Assembly (NCBI RefSeq): GCF_003860345.1
Contig: NZ_CP034179.1
Coordinates: forward strand, 2,340,001-2,404,000
DNA from: Caenibius tardaugens NBRC 16725
Lineage (GTDB): Bacteria > Pseudomonadota > Alphaproteobacteria > Sphingomonadales > Sphingomonadaceae
DNA length: 64,000 nucleotides
Direction of reading: 5' to 3'
Positions 62,728-64,000 of the stretch are shown one piece after another (within the stretch, counting starts at the first letter, position 1; every line of letters begins with the position of its first letter). The notes under the pieces were generated by a model, which was given only the letters and a program-made list of their open reading frames with translations, was not told the origin of the DNA and did no database searches. A program made the translations under genes and the position numbers.

Positions 62728-63291
62728 ATGGTTAAGGAACCCCTTTCAGATAGTCGCAAGCACAGGGCGCCTCGTCCGCTCTACGACGCGCGTCTGGAGG
62801 AACTGGCGCTGGCTTATGTGGCGCGTTTTGCCACCAGCGCGGCCCGGCTTGAAGCCTACCTCGCGCGCAAACTGCGCGAGCGCGGATGGCAGGGCGAGAC
62901 GCCGGCTGACATCCCGGCCCTGATCGCCCGGTTCGTCGATCGTGGCTATTGTGACGATGAAGCCTATGCCCGGATGCGCGCGGGCGGTCTGCTGCGTCGT
63001 GGCTATGGCGCCCGGCGGGTGAATCAGGCGCTGGGCGTGGCCGGAATAGCGGACGATATCCGGGACAGCGTGCGTCCGGGGGTGGCGCAGCAGCGCCGCG
63101 CCGCGCTCGCCATGGCGCGCAAGCGCCGGTTCGGCCCGTTCGCCCCCGTCGCCCCCGATGCCAGCCGACGTGAAAAGCAGATTGCGGCAATGTTGCGGGC
63201 AGGCCATGAACTGGGCAGCGCGATGGCGCTGATCCATGCCGACAGCATCGATGCTGCCGAAAGCTGGGTATCCGAGGTCGAGGAGGAATAG
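62728..63291 (+). CDS. recX: Regulatory protein RecX
   Basis: 187 residues, basic and helical, with three repeated helix bundles (LARKLRERGWQ, FVDRGYCDDEAYARM) characteristic of RecX. Limits or regulates RecA filament formation. ATG 62728 is chosen; an in-frame upstream start would add 19 residues lacking family character. It is divergent from the acyl-AMP ligase and 3 bases before the DUF192 gene. Confidence 0.9.
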   Translation: MVKEPLSDSRKHRAPRPLYDARLEELALAYVARFATSAARLEAYLARKLRERGWQGETPADIPALIARFVDRGYCDDEAYARMRAGGLLRRGYGARRVNQALGVAGIADDIRDSVRPGVAQQRRAALAMARKRRFGPFAPVAPDASRREKQIAAMLRAGHELGSAMALIHADSIDAAESWVSEVEEE

Positions 63292-63294
63292 ACG

Positions 63295-63774
63295 ATGCGC
63301 ATTTGGCCGATAGCCATGCTGTTGCTGGCGGCCTGCACCCCGGGGGCGGGCGAAAATGCCGCTGCGGCGAAGCAGGTCTCGACCGTGTCGAAACATCCCG
63401 AATCAGGATTGCGGGTTATTCCCCTGACCGTCAGTCACGACGGGAAAGAGAATCATTTTCGCGTGGAAGTGGCCCGCACCATGGAAGAACAGGCCAAAGG
63501 GCTGATGTTCCGTACCGCCATGGGGCCGGATGAAGGGATGCTGTTCCCGTTCGATCCGCCCCGCGACGCCAGTTTCTGGATGAAAAACACCGTGATCCCG
63601 CTGGATATCGTGTTTATCGGCACCGATGGCCGTGTGTTGAATATCAGCGCCAATGCCGAACCCTATTCGCTGGAACCGCGATCGTCGACAGGGGTGGCCA
63701 AGGCCGTGCTCGAGCTTAACGGCGGGCGGGCTGCGGCACTGGGTATCGCACCTGGCGCACAGGTGAGGTGGTGA
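63295..63774 (+). CDS. DUF192 domain exported protein
   Basis: 159 residues. N-terminus MRIWPIAMLLLAAC is a lipoprotein-like signal with a lipobox cysteine (LLAAC). The DUF192 core FWMKNTVIPLDIVFIGTDGRVLNI is intact. Function unknown; the family is widespread in alphaproteobacteria and is commonly placed next to recX and NDUFA12, as here. Confidence 0.9.
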   Translation: MRIWPIAMLLLAACTPGAGENAAAAKQVSTVSKHPESGLRVIPLTVSHDGKENHFRVEVARTMEEQAKGLMFRTAMGPDEGMLFPFDPPRDASFWMKNTVIPLDIVFIGTDGRVLNISANAEPYSLEPRSSTGVAKAVLELNGGRAAALGIAPGAQVRW

Positions 63775-63815
63775 GGTGCTTGCCGTTCGCGTGAACACAA
63801 GCTAACGCGCGCTTC

Positions 63816-64000
63816 ATGGGAATCCTCTCGAAAATCTTCACCTGGTGGAACGGCGCGACAATTGGAACGCTGTTCAACAGTGCGCTGACGGGCGAGCAAG
63901 TCGGTACCGATGCGCAGGGCAATCGCTACTTCCGGTCGAAGAAGCCCGGTCCGCACGGGCGTGAACGCCGCTGGGTGCTGTATGACGGCGCCAACGATGC
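63816..64000 (+). CDS. NDUFA12-like complex I accessory subunit (cut by window end)
   Basis: The first 61 codons are present: MGILSKIFTWWNGATIGTLF, then GEQVGTDAQGNRYFRSKK and GRERRWVLYDG. This matches the NDUFA12/B17.2 accessory subunit of respiratory complex I, a family known in alphaproteobacteria and mitochondria. The C-terminus lies beyond the window. Confidence 0.92.
   Translation, partial: MGILSKIFTWWNGATIGTLFNSALTGEQVGTDAQGNRYFRSKKPGPHGRERRWVLYDGAND

Overview
The window is a GC-rich, gene-dense chromosomal segment of an alphaproteobacterium. The best fit is Sphingomonadales (Sphingomonas/Novosphingobium-like). This is an inference from gene content: metX/metW, a DUF1674 gene divergent from rsmB, a recX/DUF192/NDUFA12 block, a TonB-dependent receptor with an AraC regulator, and split gcvPA/gcvPB. 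I see no rRNA, CRISPR array, prophage or intact insertion sequence.

Layout. 1-4.4 kb: end of metX, then a GNAT gene and metW coupled to it, followed by mobA, a GST and msrB. 4.5-11.5 kb: a class A penicillin-binding protein faces an hflK-hflC-degP envelope protease operon across a shared terminator; mrp/apbC follows. 11.5-19.2 kb: a molybdopterin oxidoreductase gene broken by two frameshifts, then hemH, a 55-codon DUF1674 gene, rsmB, msrA, an exported methyltransferase-like protein, aguB, folK and tRNA-Lys(TTT). 19.3-27.5 kb: an accessory uptake/catabolism region (AraC regulator, phytanoyl-CoA dioxygenase-like enzyme, TonB receptor, Xre/RES toxin-antitoxin pair, TauD-like dioxygenase coupled to an N-acyl-D-amino-acid deacylase-like amidohydrolase).

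27.6-31.0 kb: a cobalamin riboswitch leads an operon of overlapping reading frames: a 20-codon ORF, DUF1636, a 39-codon ORF, a CobC-like protein lacking its PLP lysine, and cobQ. 31.1-43.8 kb: flagellar genes in two convergent operons. The plus-strand operon holds fliQ, fliR, flhB, flhA and a TPR gene. The minus-strand operon holds flgF, flgG, flgA (frameshifted), flgE, fliM, fliN, fliO, fliP, fliA, a TPR gene and an unknown gene. They meet at a 144-bp element bounded by perfect 18-bp inverted repeats. The set covers the export gate, C-ring parts, rod, hook and sigma-28; the remaining flagellar genes must lie elsewhere.

44.2-64 kb: a CelD-like GNAT with a JmjC/cupin protein; a HerA-type ATPase; aldehyde dehydrogenase and GlcG-like genes; a tandem glycine riboswitch leading gcvT-gcvH-gcvPA-gcvPB; a short-chain dehydrogenase / NAD-epimerase / SnoaL set; a TonB-like protein; mannose-1-phosphate guanylyltransferase with mannose-6-phosphate isomerase; DUF2721; a PHA-system protein; a stand-alone fatty acyl-AMP ligase; recX; DUF192; and the start of an NDUFA12-like gene cut by the window edge.

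The points most worth a second look are the lysine-less CobC in its B12-controlled overlapping operon, the palindromic element between the flagellar operons, the FlhB NPEH cleavage site, and three single-base frameshifts that are either sequencing errors or recent gene decay.
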